42,842 nucleotides of DNA from IMG/VR virus record IMGVR_UViG_3300045115_000083, positions 1 to 42,842 of that record; one strand, given 5' to 3'. Source of the DNA: a virus. The position numbers and the translations under genes are program-made. This document shows, one piece after another, positions 13,264-21,371 of the stretch (its first letter is position 1; each line of letters starts with the position of its first letter). Below the pieces are notes generated by a model that was not told the origin of the DNA, searched no databases, and saw only the letters and a program-made list of their open reading frames with translations.

Positions 13264-14861
13264 GCCCCAACGCAACTGACACGGCACAGGTGCAGTACCT
13301 CGACCTGAAACCGTCCCTGATCGCGCAGCACCCGGACAACCCGCGTCGCGACGTGGGTGACATCTCGGATCTGACGGCGTCCGCGAAGGAACGCGGCATC
13401 CTCGAGCCGTTGATCGTAGCCCCGGCGTACGACGGCATGACGAAGTCGTTGGGAAAGGCCGAGTTCCTGTTGATCGCCGGCCACCGGCGTCTCGCGGCCG
13501 CGAAGAAGGCCCGCCTGTCCACGGTGCCCGTCGTGCTGCGCAACGACTGGACGTCCCGCGGCGACCAGGTGTCCGCGATGCTGATCGAGAACCTGCACCG
13601 CGCCGACCTGTCCCCCATCGAGGAGGGTGAGGGCTACCAGCTGGTCATGGAGGTGGACGGCCTCACCCAGGCCAAGGTTGCCGACCGGGTCCAGCAGCCA
13701 GCGAAACGCGTCCGCGACCGGGTGAAGCTCGTCAAGCTCCCCAAGGGTGTGCAGGACCGCATCCACGACGGCCAGGTCACCCTGACCGAAGCGATCGAGG
13801 CCGCGGCGTTCGCGTCCGACGGGGACACCATGGCCCGCCTGGAGAAGGCCGCCGGCACCCGCAACTTCGCCGTGGAGCTCGAGGCCGCCAAGGCCCGCCG
13901 CAAGGCCGAGCAGGACTGGCGCTCCCTGCTGAAGCAGATCCGCGACGCCGGCTACGTCGAGCTCGAACCAGTCAAGCAGGACCCGGCCGCCGAACCCGGC
14001 ACCCGCGTCGACGGCGCCCGCCAACGCAGGAGCATCCCCGGCCTGGGCGGCGGCTACGCCTGGCGTCTTGAAGACGCATGGGCTGAGGAGAAGCGCCTCC
14101 ACGCCGACTGCCCACACAGGGCCGTCGTCATCACGGATGAGAGCTCCCCCGGCCGCGGCCACACACGCGGCCTGGAGTTTCTCTGCACCAAGCCCGAGGT
14201 CCACGCGGCACAGGCCCAGACCGGCCGCGACAACACCCGCCACGTGGTCGACACCAGCCTCCCGGAGACGGACGAGGAACGAGCCGCACGCCAAGCCCAG
14301 GAGGCGGCCCGCGCCGAGCAGGAGCGGGACCGCGCGGACCTGCAGTCGAAGCTCGACGCGGCCGCGACGGTGCGCCGCCGTTGGGTCTCGGACGTGCTGC
14401 ACCACAAGACCGGCGACGTCGACCTCGCCAAGCGGCTCCTGCTCGAGCACGCCCGAGCCGACTGGACCGAGAGCAACATCATCGGCTGCGCCACGAGCAT
14501 CTGGGAGCGGGGCGCGCTGCTCGCGTGGTTGCGCATCGACGAGGACGTCCCCGGCGAGGACGTCCCTGCCGTGGTCAGTGACAAGCTCAACAAGCTCACC
14601 CTGCCGGCGCTCGCGATGCTGACCCGCATCGTGTGGTTCGCAGACGTGGAGCGTGGCATGACGGAGCCCCACCGCGAGTGGCCCGCCACGGACGAGGACG
14701 TGGACTGGTTCCGGATCCTCACGGACGAGTTCGCGTACCCGTGGTCGGACTTCGAGCGGGACCACTTCGGCCTCGACGCGGACGGGCATGTCCCCTCGGT
14801 CACCGAAGAGGACGACGCTGACGTGCCGGCTGACGACGGTGACGCGGAGGCGGGCCAGTGA
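13260..14861 (+). CDS. ParB-domain protein 2, with long C-terminal extension
   Basis: 533 residues, ATGA overlap with ParB protein 1. The N-terminal third has the same ParB signatures: AQHPDNPRRD (22-31), LLIAGHRRLAAAKK (70-83), ENLHRADLSPIEEGEGYQ (110-127), followed by a helix-turn-helix (QAKVADRVQQPAKRVRDR). The C-terminal half is different: a Cys/His patch (HADCPH), an acidic/Arg coiled coil (EERAARQAQEAARAEQERDR), and a helical module of unknown family. Similar two-part ParB-like proteins occur in actinophages. Possible roles are DNA binding in replication or gene regulation. Confidence 0.75.
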   Translation: MSPNATDTAQVQYLDLKPSLIAQHPDNPRRDVGDISDLTASAKERGILEPLIVAPAYDGMTKSLGKAEFLLIAGHRRLAAAKKARLSTVPVVLRNDWTSRGDQVSAMLIENLHRADLSPIEEGEGYQLVMEVDGLTQAKVADRVQQPAKRVRDRVKLVKLPKGVQDRIHDGQVTLTEAIEAAAFASDGDTMARLEKAAGTRNFAVELEAAKARRKAEQDWRSLLKQIRDAGYVELEPVKQDPAAEPGTRVDGARQRRSIPGLGGGYAWRLEDAWAEEKRLHADCPHRAVVITDESSPGRGHTRGLEFLCTKPEVHAAQAQTGRDNTRHVVDTSLPETDEERAARQAQEAARAEQERDRADLQSKLDAAATVRRRWVSDVLHHKTGDVDLAKRLLLEHARADWTESNIIGCATSIWERGALLAWLRIDEDVPGEDVPAVVSDKLNKLTLPALAMLTRIVWFADVERGMTEPHREWPATDEDVDWFRILTDEFAYPWSDFERDHFGLDADGHVPSVTEEDDADVPADDGDAEAGQ

Positions 14862-15088
14862 CGGCCCCCGCGCCGCATTCGCGGCTGCGGCTGGTCGACC
14901 TCGAGCCGGACGCGTCTCGCGCGATCTGGCGGGCGGCGAAGGAGACGGCGGACGCGATCGCGGATCTGCGTGAGGCGGTGTCGGCTGCTGTGGTGCAGGT
15001 GCAGCCGCAGTGGTCGCGGGTGGTGTCGTCGTCGTCTGCGTTGCGTGCGGCGGTGCAGTCGGCTCGTCGTGAGGCGGGGACGCGGTGA
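14858..15088 (+). CDS. Small helical hypothetical protein
   Basis: 76 residues, GTGA/ATGA-type overlap with the previous gene. Mostly alpha-helical by composition (RAIWRAAKETADAIADLREA). No family recognised. Confidence 0.5.
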   Translation: MTAPAPHSRLRLVDLEPDASRAIWRAAKETADAIADLREAVSAAVVQVQPQWSRVVSSSSALRAAVQSARREAGTR

Positions 15089-15477
15089 CCCCGCTGGAGC
15101 ATGTGGCTGAGGCGGAGCGTCAGCTGCGGCGTGCGGCTGCGGTGGAGAACACGCCGCGAACGCATCTGACGAAGAGTTTCGCGTTGGCCGCGATCGGGCA
15201 CGCTGTGACGGCTCTGGCGCGGTGCGCGGTGGACACCGGAACCACCCCGGGTGCGTACGGGGTGACGACGTATTCGCGGGTCGCTGCCGCGGTGGAACGG
15301 ATCGCGCACGACGCCGCGGTGCATGTCCTTCCGTCGACTGTGCGGTGCCCGGGCTGTGACGCCCTGACGGACAGTGGCGGGGTCCGCGCCTCCGACGGGC
15401 ATGTGTGGTGCATCCGTTGCGCCCCAACCTCATCGGCGCTGAAGCCGGACACTGCCGTGTTGGAGGGCCGGTCATGA
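15085..15477 (+). CDS. Hypothetical protein with zinc ribbon
   Basis: 130 residues, GTGA overlap. Helical N-terminus, then CPGC (about residue 92-95) and CIRC (about 112-115), a four-Cys zinc ribbon, with a short tail. Probably nucleic-acid or protein binding; function unknown. Confidence 0.55.
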   Translation: MTPLEHVAEAERQLRRAAAVENTPRTHLTKSFALAAIGHAVTALARCAVDTGTTPGAYGVTTYSRVAAAVERIAHDAAVHVLPSTVRCPGCDALTDSGGVRASDGHVWCIRCAPTSSALKPDTAVLEGRS

Positions 15478-15869
15478 CGGAGTCCTTGTCGAGTCTTGCC
15501 CGCGACGCTCGGGTCCTGTTGGAGGTGGGCGACGCGATGGCTGAGCTCGTCGACACGTACGCGGCATACCCGATGCCGGACGGCGCTGGACCCCGGGTGT
15601 TGCCGTGGGCGATCGGTCGGCGAAACGTGTGCCGGGCCCGCCGGCAGGCGGCGCACCGGGACGGCACCCTCACGTGGGCTGACCAGCTGGCCCTCGCACA
15701 CCTGGAGACCCTTGCGTGTGAGGACCCGGCGCAGCTGCGGGACTGGTTGCTCAAGCACGCCGCCGTGGCTGCCTTGTGGGTGTCCGACCTTGACCGCCGG
15801 CACACCGACAACCCGGCCTACGCCGCGGCGCACGTGGACCGGTTCCACCTGCGGGAGGTGCCAGCCTGA
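15474..15869 (+). CDS. Hypothetical early protein
   Basis: 131 residues, ATGA overlap. Contains MAELVDTYAAYPMPDG, encoded by a 21-base stretch (15549-15569) almost repeated at 17222-17242. Helical throughout. Function unknown. Confidence 0.55.
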   Translation: MTESLSSLARDARVLLEVGDAMAELVDTYAAYPMPDGAGPRVLPWAIGRRNVCRARRQAAHRDGTLTWADQLALAHLETLACEDPAQLRDWLLKHAAVAALWVSDLDRRHTDNPAYAAAHVDRFHLREVPA

Positions 15870-16393
15870 TGGCCACCGAGTACGAGTACGCGCCGGACGT
15901 CGAGACGATCGCGAAGGACCTGATCGCCGACGTCGAGGACCACTTCGACCTCGGCAACGTCGAGATCCTGTACGTGTTCCGCGACAAGGCTTCCCGCTCC
16001 CGGGGTCGCGCCGTGTTGGGTCGCGCCCGCAAGGTCACCGGCTTGAACCGGTTCCTCATCCGCCCCGACGACGACCCCGACCTGCCTCTGTTCGTCCTCG
16101 AGATCGCCAAGGACACGTGGAGCGACCTGACGGACGAGGGCCGCCGCGCTCTCGTCGACCACGAGCTGTCCCACCTCGTCGTCGGCGAGAACGAGGACGG
16201 TGAGCTCGTTGGCGGCATCCGCGGCCACGACCTCGAGGAGTTCATTGGCGTCGTCGAACGCCATGGCCTCTGGAAGCCTGACGTCGTCGCCATGGGCACC
16301 GCGGCCGCGGCGAAGGTTGAGCAGCTCACCCTGCACCTCGTCGGCGACGACGCCGCCGGCAAGGGCCCGAACAACAAGGGCGGCCGCCCATGA
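15869..16393 (+). CDS. Putative phage metallopeptidase (HELSH)
   Basis: 174 residues, start overlapping the previous stop (TGATG). HELSH at 98-102 gives the HExxH zinc/catalytic motif, and GHDLEEF (119-125) supplies a plausible further ligand. The order YVFRDKASRSRGRA, then VLEIAKDTW, then the HExxH helix matches the phage-associated 'putative phage metallopeptidase' group. Substrate unknown; no signal peptide, so it acts in the cytoplasm. Confidence 0.75.
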   Translation: MATEYEYAPDVETIAKDLIADVEDHFDLGNVEILYVFRDKASRSRGRAVLGRARKVTGLNRFLIRPDDDPDLPLFVLEIAKDTWSDLTDEGRRALVDHELSHLVVGENEDGELVGGIRGHDLEEFIGVVERHGLWKPDVVAMGTAAAAKVEQLTLHLVGDDAAGKGPNNKGGRP

Positions 16394-16599
16394 CCCCGCC
16401 CTCCATCAACGACGGCCCGTGCACGGTCGGTGAGGCGTTCGACGACGACGCCGACCAGTACCCCGACACCCAGGCACTTTCGCAGGCCGTCAAGGGACTC
16501 GAGCTCGCCCTCGACCACCTCGTCGAGACGGGCCGCGCACACCGCCACAGCGTCGACGGCGACATCACGGCCACCCCGGTCGAAGGGGGAACCAGCTGA
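16390..16599 (+). CDS. Small acidic hypothetical protein
   Basis: 69 residues, ATGA overlap. Acidic (EAFDDDADQYPDTQ) with one amphipathic helix and a His-containing region. No family recognised. Confidence 0.5.
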   Translation: MTPPSINDGPCTVGEAFDDDADQYPDTQALSQAVKGLELALDHLVETGRAHRHSVDGDITATPVEGGTS

Positions 16600-17021
16600 T
16601 GTGGCACCCGACCCCTGAGACATGTGACGCCGTCGAGGCAATCCTTAACGCGCTCACCGAACGGGACGGTCCGATGGACACGCACGACCTCGCCGCCGCA
16701 TGCCCGATCCGTGAGGTCACCTACACCCTCCACCTCACCCCCGAGGAAACCTTCTACCCGGCCCACCACCCCGACACCGGATGGTGCCGCGAACCACGCG
16801 GCAACGTCATTGCTGTCGCCTGTGATGGGTTGGAGCACACCGACATTCGCCCGCGCCTGTTCACCGAGACCTACCCGATCCTGCGCCGCCTCGCCCAGGC
16901 CGGTCTGATCGAGCACAGCCATGAGCGCGGGCACCGAGTCCAGTGGCTGCTCACCGCAGCCCCACAAGCATGCGAGGAGTTCGTCGCGAACCTCCGCACC
17001 GGCCAGGCGGTTCCGGCATGA
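16599..17021 (+). CDS. Possible winged-helix protein
   Basis: 140 residues, TGATG overlap. The N-terminal helix (CDAVEAILNALTERDGPMDT), a C-terminal RRLAQAGLIEHS and VQWLLT resemble a winged-helix fold with a wing-like insertion in between. DNA binding is possible; the call is weak. Confidence 0.45.
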   Translation: MWHPTPETCDAVEAILNALTERDGPMDTHDLAAACPIREVTYTLHLTPEETFYPAHHPDTGWCREPRGNVIAVACDGLEHTDIRPRLFTETYPILRRLAQAGLIEHSHERGHRVQWLLTAAPQACEEFVANLRTGQAVPA

Positions 17022-17329
17022 CCCCCTACGAAGCAGCAGCGTTCATGCTGCGCCGCGGCGCAGACCCAGCCCTCATCGTCGCCTACCTGCGACTGGAACT
17101 CGCGAGAGACCCGCTTGCGTGGATGACGCGCGAGCAGCGCCGCATCCATGAGCTCCGGGCAACGGTCAACAGCCTCCTGACTCAGATCGCAAAGCGGTAC
17201 GCAGAACTTGTCGACCAGGCTGTCGACACGTACGCGGCGTACCTCGCCGCCGTCGGGCAGGCGCTCGTACCCGCCGACTTCCCAGCATCTGGCGATCCGC
17301 AGCCGACCAGACCACGGGACACCTCATGA
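17018..17329 (+). CDS. Hypothetical early protein
   Basis: 103 residues, ATGA overlap. Mostly helical (EAAAFMLRRGADPALIVAYL; IHELRATVNSLLTQIAKRYA) with DTYAAY shared with the product of 15474. Its role is unknown. Confidence 0.5.
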   Translation: MTPYEAAAFMLRRGADPALIVAYLRLELARDPLAWMTREQRRIHELRATVNSLLTQIAKRYAELVDQAVDTYAAYLAAVGQALVPADFPASGDPQPTRPRDTS

Positions 17330-17386
17330 GTGCCGGCACGACCCTCGCCCGGCAACACCCCACGACCTCAACGGAGGCCCCCACTC

Positions 17387-18391
17387 GTGCCCTGGCTCAA
17401 GCTCAGCGACAGGTTCGCCCTGCACCCGCTGCTGCTCAAGCTTCGCCGCACCCCGAAAGCCGACGAACGCACCACCAACGAGGTGACCGGGTTCGTATCC
17501 AGGTGCGCATCCCTGTCCGCCGGCTACATGACCGACTACTACGTCGACCTCGAGACCGCCGAGCAGATGGGCCTCGCCCGCACCCAGGTACTCCTCCGCC
17601 AGGCAACCGCAGCCGGGCTCCTGATACCCGAAGGCCGCGGCAACAACCGCCGCTGGCGCATCGTCGAAGAGGAAGACCTCTTCCACATCCGCGCTCGCGA
17701 GGACGTGGAGTGGGAGCGACAGCGGGACCGGGACCGGCGCAACCCAGAGCTGACGATGCCCGTGTTGGCTCGTGACGGAGACCAGTGCAGGTACTGCCTG
17801 CACGTCGTGAACTGGAAGGACACCAGGTCTGGTCGCGGTGGGACGTTCGATCACCGCGAACCGGGACAGGCGGCACGGGTCGAGACGTATGTCGTCTCCT
17901 GCCGAACCTGTAACAGCAAGAGGAAGGCGAGTCCGGACGCCGAGCGCGAGCTGCCATTGCAGCCACCGCCGCTGGCGGCCTACTTCTCGCCCAAGTCGAC
18001 CACGAAGGAACGGCTCGAGGAGTACTTCGGCCGCCCCTTCACCTCGGCGTCGCAGCCGCGACCCGTCGTGGATACCGCAGCAGGCGCGCACCGTCCTGGT
18101 GGAGACGCAGCCCAGCAGGGCGCGCACCACCAGGGCGGAGACGCAGCCGCGCGACCCACGACGGACACCGCATCGCGCGAGCCCCAACCCGAGGCTGCAG
18201 CCACAGGCGCGCCAACCGCTCACGCGCCCCCCGACCGGACCACCGCGGTACCACCGTGGTCTGAGGGTGGACGCCCGGTCGGGACGGGACGGGACGGGAA
18301 CGGGTTGGGTCAGGAGGGGTCGGCTGTTGCGGTGGCCCAGCCTGCTCGACCTCGTGGTGCTCGCGGTCGTCGTGGTGGTGGTTCGTCATGA
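17387..18391 (+). CDS. Replication-initiator-like protein fused to an HNH domain
   Basis: 334 residues from GTG 17387, with GGAGG 9 nt upstream. The start PWLKLSDRFALHPLLLKLRR is typical of phage replication or replisome-organiser proteins with an N-terminal winged helix (about 1-115). An HNH-like unit follows (about 125-185): RDGDQCRYC, then FDHREPG, then CRTCNSKRK; the middle DHRE supplies the catalytic-type His. The C-terminal part is disordered Pro/Ala/Gly with two imperfect repeats (GAHxxGGDAA). It is the best candidate for origin recognition in a genome with no polymerase, helicase or primase. Confidence 0.65.
   Translation: MPWLKLSDRFALHPLLLKLRRTPKADERTTNEVTGFVSRCASLSAGYMTDYYVDLETAEQMGLARTQVLLRQATAAGLLIPEGRGNNRRWRIVEEEDLFHIRAREDVEWERQRDRDRRNPELTMPVLARDGDQCRYCLHVVNWKDTRSGRGGTFDHREPGQAARVETYVVSCRTCNSKRKASPDAERELPLQPPPLAAYFSPKSTTKERLEEYFGRPFTSASQPRPVVDTAAGAHRPGGDAAQQGAHHQGGDAAARPTTDTASREPQPEAAATGAPTAHAPPDRTTAVPPWSEGGRPVGTGRDGNGLGQEGSAVAVAQPARPRGARGRRGGGSS
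18081..18148 (+). repeat. Two imperfect about 33-bp tandem repeats in the HNH gene
   Basis: 18081-18112 and 18116-18148 share CAGG(G)CGCGCACC...GGAGACGCAGCC and encode two copies of GAHxxGGDAA in the disordered tail. Confidence 0.6.
18281..18306 (+). repeat. GGGAC pentamer run, G-quadruplex-prone
   Basis: GGGAC is repeated three times followed by GGGAACGGG, giving five closely spaced G3 tracts on the coding strand near the end of the HNH gene. Confidence 0.55.
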
Positions 18392-19008
18392 GTGCTGCGG
18401 CGACGTTGCCTCCTGCCCCGGCTCTGGGTGCACCGGTGAAGTGTCAGCGGTGTCCTGCCCGGGTGGTGTGGGTTCGGACTGAGGCCAGAGGGAAGTCGAT
18501 GCCGTTGGACCCGGCCCCGGTCCCGGACGGGAACGTGGTGCTGGTGCCGCTTCCGCAGTCGAGGCACTTCGTTGCGCGCGTGTTGCCGCCGGAGAAGTTG
18601 CCGCCGGCGGACGGATCGCCCACGTACGTCTCGCATTTCGTGACGTGCCGTGGTGGGCGACCTGCGCGGCATCGGGACCAGGTGACGAAGACGTGCGCGC
18701 GCTGCGGGCTCGTGATCGTTGCGGCGTCAGTTCGCAAGGCGGACAGGGCGTTTTACGACCACTACAACGCCAAGCACTTGGACAGGTGCGAGACGTGTGA
18801 CGAGCCGGTGCGGTGGATCCGCGCAGAGAAGCCTGGAGGCGGAGTGGGTGAGGTTCTGATGCTTGACCCTGACAAGGTCGAGGACGGCGACGTCGAGAGC
18901 GTCCTGGGCACGTCACAGCCGCTGGCGCGGATGGTGGACCGGGAGTCGTTGTTGGAGATCCGTCCGGGGTTCCAGCTGCACGCCCACCAGGTGGTGCGTC
19001 GTGGGTGA
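18388..19008 (+). CDS. Protein with three CxxC pairs
   Basis: 206 residues, ATGA overlap. CxxC pairs occur as CQRCPAR (about 19-25), CARCGLV (about 98-104) and CETCDEPV (about 129-136), with repeated basic-aromatic flanks (VVWVRTEARGKSMPLDP; VRWIRAEKPGGG). The first and third units look like duplicated halves of a zinc-binding module. Likely binds zinc and perhaps DNA; function unknown. Confidence 0.6.
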   Translation: MSAAATLPPAPALGAPVKCQRCPARVVWVRTEARGKSMPLDPAPVPDGNVVLVPLPQSRHFVARVLPPEKLPPADGSPTYVSHFVTCRGGRPARHRDQVTKTCARCGLVIVAASVRKADRAFYDHYNAKHLDRCETCDEPVRWIRAEKPGGGVGEVLMLDPDKVEDGDVESVLGTSQPLARMVDRESLLEIRPGFQLHAHQVVRRG

Positions 19009-19996
19009 CGTGAGTGGGCTGTTGGATTTCAGCGACGTCGTCGACGAGCTGCAGTTGTCGTTCCGGTCGCGCGAGGACTGGCCGAAGGGGCACCGGTGCG
19101 TGAAGCCGCTCGGGTACCCGTCGGCCATGGGGTACGACCCGCCGAACGTGTGCACTCATCACCAGGTGGTTCCCCGGCCGTTGCTCGATCGGTTGCAGGA
19201 GCTCGTCGCGCCCGGTTCGTCGGGCCCGCGGTCGGAGGACTCGGATCGGCAGCCGTCGAAGCGGGCCGGGTCGCCGGCGCCGTGGGCGGCGAAGCCGGCG
19301 GAGTTGCTCGACGAGGTCCTGTTGGGGGCGTTGGCGTTCAACTCCTCGATCCGGGCACGTCTGGGTATGCCGGAGCTCGAGGTGACGCGTCGGGTGCTGC
19401 GACCGGATCCGGACTGGCGGCCGCCGATGGCGTGGCCGCCTCGGCCGCGGCGCGTGCGGGTGACACAGGTGGCGTCGGTGGTGCCGAAGCAGGAGGCTGG
19501 CCGCGCTGCGCTGGCCGATCTGCCGCGGGTGCTGGCGAAGCTACAGCTCGAGGACCCTGACGACCCTGACGCGAACGGGCCGTACGTGAAGCCGTCGGAG
19601 CCGTGGCGTGGGCGCCGGTGGGGCAACGTTGAGGCGACCGTGCGCTACTGGCACAAGCAGGCCCGTCTCATCACCGGCCACATCTCGACGTCGCGAACGG
19701 TGGTGCACCGGTTGCCGAACCCGCACGCCGGCGCGTTCTGGCCGGGACCGTTGCACGAGTCGCCGAACGACTGTGGCGACCCGTCGTGCTGGGTGCTGCA
19801 GCTCAGCCGGGACAAGGAGCATCTGACGTTGCGGTGCCCGCACTGCCGCACCATCGGCCTCGTTCAGGACGAGATCACCGGTGCCCTGTTCTGCGACCGC
19901 CCGTCGTGCCGGGACGAGTCGGGCAACCGCCACGAGTGGTCGATCGTGGCGATCTTCGAGCTCCTGAACATCGAAGGCGGTGAGCTCCTGCGATGA
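19001..19996 (+). CDS. Large early hypothetical protein with zinc-ribbon-like end
   Basis: 331 residues from GTG 19001, 8 nt inside the previous gene; GTG 19010 is also possible. A Cys/His-containing start (HRCVKPLGYP, VCTHHQV) precedes a Pro/Arg-rich middle and a C-terminal part with CGDPSCW, CPHCRTIG and CDRPSCRD, spaced as two zinc ribbons. Helical end with IVAIFELLNIEGG. Resembles helper proteins encoded near phage replication genes; I cannot name the family. Confidence 0.6.
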   Translation: MGDVSGLLDFSDVVDELQLSFRSREDWPKGHRCVKPLGYPSAMGYDPPNVCTHHQVVPRPLLDRLQELVAPGSSGPRSEDSDRQPSKRAGSPAPWAAKPAELLDEVLLGALAFNSSIRARLGMPELEVTRRVLRPDPDWRPPMAWPPRPRRVRVTQVASVVPKQEAGRAALADLPRVLAKLQLEDPDDPDANGPYVKPSEPWRGRRWGNVEATVRYWHKQARLITGHISTSRTVVHRLPNPHAGAFWPGPLHESPNDCGDPSCWVLQLSRDKEHLTLRCPHCRTIGLVQDEITGALFCDRPSCRDESGNRHEWSIVAIFELLNIEGGELLR

Positions 19997-20280
19997 GCCG
20001 CGGCATCGAAGACCTGCGACGCGCGGCGACCTACTACCGCGACACGGCCGCCGTCGACGCGGCTAAGAGAGCCGCGGCGTACCGGCAACGTGCAGCGGCG
20101 GCGCCACTGGTCGAACGTCACGGCCCGTGCCCGGCATACCCGGACGGCTGGTTCAGCCACCCACGCGGCAACCTGCTCGCTGCCGCCCGCGGGGCCGACG
20201 CAGCGGCGCGCGCGTTCCTTGCGATGGCGGCACGCATCGACGCGCGCCTCGAGCTCCTACAGAAGGAGCAGGACCAGTGA
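19993..20280 (+). CDS. Small helical hypothetical protein
   Basis: 95 residues, ATGA overlap. Ala/Arg-rich helices interrupted by HGPCPAYPDGWFSHPRGN. No family recognised. Confidence 0.5.
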   Translation: MSRGIEDLRRAATYYRDTAAVDAAKRAAAYRQRAAAAPLVERHGPCPAYPDGWFSHPRGNLLAAARGADAAARAFLAMAARIDARLELLQKEQDQ

Positions 20281-20501
20281 GCGCGACGACCCAGCACCCG
20301 ATCGGCACCGACTCGGCCGCGGCCCGAGTCGGCGTCGACCCGGCACAGTTCAGCAAGTGGGCCAGGCGCCGCGGCCTCAAGCCCGTCCGGTACGTCAACC
20401 TCGGCCGACTCCGGTATGCCGTCTGGGATCTCGATGAGGTCCTCGACGCGCTGGAGCGCGGGCCGGTCAAGCGCAAGGAGATCGAAGGCAATGGCCACTG
20501 A
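20277..20501 (+). CDS. MerR-type helix-turn-helix protein
   Basis: 74 residues from GTG 20277 (GTGA overlap). The sequence SAAARVGVDPAQFSKWARRR, then VNLGRLRYAVWDLDEVLDAL, is a MerR-like/excisionase-like winged HTH. Such small proteins serve as recombination directionality factors or regulators. As an RDF candidate for the integrase it is plausible, but its late-operon position leaves other roles open. Confidence 0.6.
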   Translation: MSATTQHPIGTDSAAARVGVDPAQFSKWARRRGLKPVRYVNLGRLRYAVWDLDEVLDALERGPVKRKEIEGNGH

Positions 20502-21129
20502 CGAAGCAGACTCCCGGTCGCGTCCGGACGTGTGGGACGAGGTGAGGGAGGAACGCGCCCGCGCTCATGCGAAGCATGGCGACAGGTCGATGGAGGCGTC
20601 CCCCTGGACGTCAGAGCGTCGACTGCGAATCCTGCTCGAAGAGCTCGGCGAGGTCGCCCGCGAACTCAACGACGCCGACATCGAGGACCGGGAGCCAGAC
20701 GCCGACTCGCTGCGCCTGGAACTCATCCAAGTTGCCGCGATGGCCGGCGCGTGGGCCGATGTGATCCCGCTCGACTACAGGGCGCCCGCACCGCAGGCTG
20801 CGATTGCGTCAGGGCTGGCCCCGGCGGTGGAGGTCGAGACTGTGGTGCTGCGGGCGGTAGCTGCGGCGGCGCTGGCCTGCTCCGCTCTCGACGAGCACCC
20901 CAACCACGACCCCACCTGCGCTAACGCACTCGACCCGGACATCGAATGCACATGCTGGCGGCGCGAGGTCTATGCCGCCGCCGTGGAGTTGTCCGCGCTG
21001 CTCCCCGTCGAGCAGAGCGAGGGCTGCGACGTGCGCTCCGTCGGGTGCCTGGTGGCCGCCGGGCTCGGCAGGTCGAGACCCAGGCCCCAAGGCAGGGCAG
21101 CACGTGGTCTCGAAGACATCAGTGGGTGA
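20491..21129 (+). CDS. MazG-like nucleotide pyrophosphohydrolase
   Basis: 212 residues from ATG 20491. Residues about 10-90 carry the MazG-like pattern: EERARAHAKHGD, then ILLEELGEVARELND, then LRLELIQVAAMAGAWAD. EELGE and the second ExxQ helix would hold magnesium. These enzymes hydrolyse nucleoside triphosphates and are common early genes in phages. The C-terminal half adds a Cys-rich part (CSALDEHPNHDPTCANALD) of unknown role. Confidence 0.75.
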   Translation: MATDEADSRSRPDVWDEVREERARAHAKHGDRSMEASPWTSERRLRILLEELGEVARELNDADIEDREPDADSLRLELIQVAAMAGAWADVIPLDYRAPAPQAAIASGLAPAVEVETVVLRAVAAAALACSALDEHPNHDPTCANALDPDIECTCWRREVYAAAVELSALLPVEQSEGCDVRSVGCLVAAGLGRSRPRPQGRAARGLEDISG

Positions 21130-21161
21130 AGCGCGACACGCCGGACGGGGGCCTGCGATGA
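21126..21161 (+). CDS. 11-residue micro-ORF
   Basis: GTG 21126 overlaps the MazG-like gene stop (GTGA) and its own stop overlaps the next ATG (ATGA). It encodes MKRDTPDGGLR. Coupling at both ends is the only support; it may be a bridge that keeps ribosomes on the message or chance. Confidence 0.3.
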   Translation: MKRDTPDGGLR

Positions 21162-21253
21162 GTAGCGCGGTGGTGCGGGTACTCTGTGAGCCGTTGGTAG
21201 AGGTGTATCCAGAGCCCGGTGCGCGTGTTGTTCGTGCCGGGCTCGATCGCTGA
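21158..21253 (+). CDS. 31-residue small protein
   Basis: ATG 21158 overlaps the preceding micro-ORF stop. The product MSSAVVRVLCEPLVEVYPEP continues with ten more residues. Strand-like alternating pattern. Last gene of the early operon. Function unknown. Confidence 0.4.
   Translation: MSSAVVRVLCEPLVEVYPEPGARVVRAGLDR
21213..21241 (+). terminator. Hairpin at end of early operon
   Basis: GCCCGG (21213-21218) pairs with CCGGGC (21236-21241), with partial pairing of the loop, inside the last small gene. A second small hairpin CGCTG/CAGCG (21249-21265) follows. Weak terminator candidates. Confidence 0.4.
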
Positions 21254-21371
21254 AAAATCCAGCGTTCTGGCTGGTCAGACCCCTCCGCCCCCCTTCTCTC
21301 TCTCCCCGGTAGGAAACGAAAACCGTTGAGAGGAAACATCTTCGGGCCTCGCGAAGTTAGGTGGGTGCCAA
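21254..21371. promoter_or_regulatory. Non-coding region upstream of late genes
   Basis: A comparatively AT-rich, gene-free stretch ahead of the terminase genes. It contains a C/T-rich tract (21287-21308), two AGGAAAC copies exactly 20 bp apart (21311-21317 and 21331-21337), and a CTTCG/CGAAG hairpin (21340-21356). Position fits the late promoter and/or the packaging site (cos or pac). Confidence 0.4.

Noticed and set aside
17326-17775. ATG 17326 overlapping the previous stop (ATGA) with a 149-codon frame
   Set aside because: Protein is Arg/Pro low-complexity and out of frame with the clear replication-initiator/HNH gene that has its own SD at 17373.
21190-21265. tRNA-like fold with GCCCGG/CCGGGC stem
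   Set aside because: No T-loop GTTCRA or plausible anticodon arm; treated as hairpins only. No tRNA seen elsewhere.
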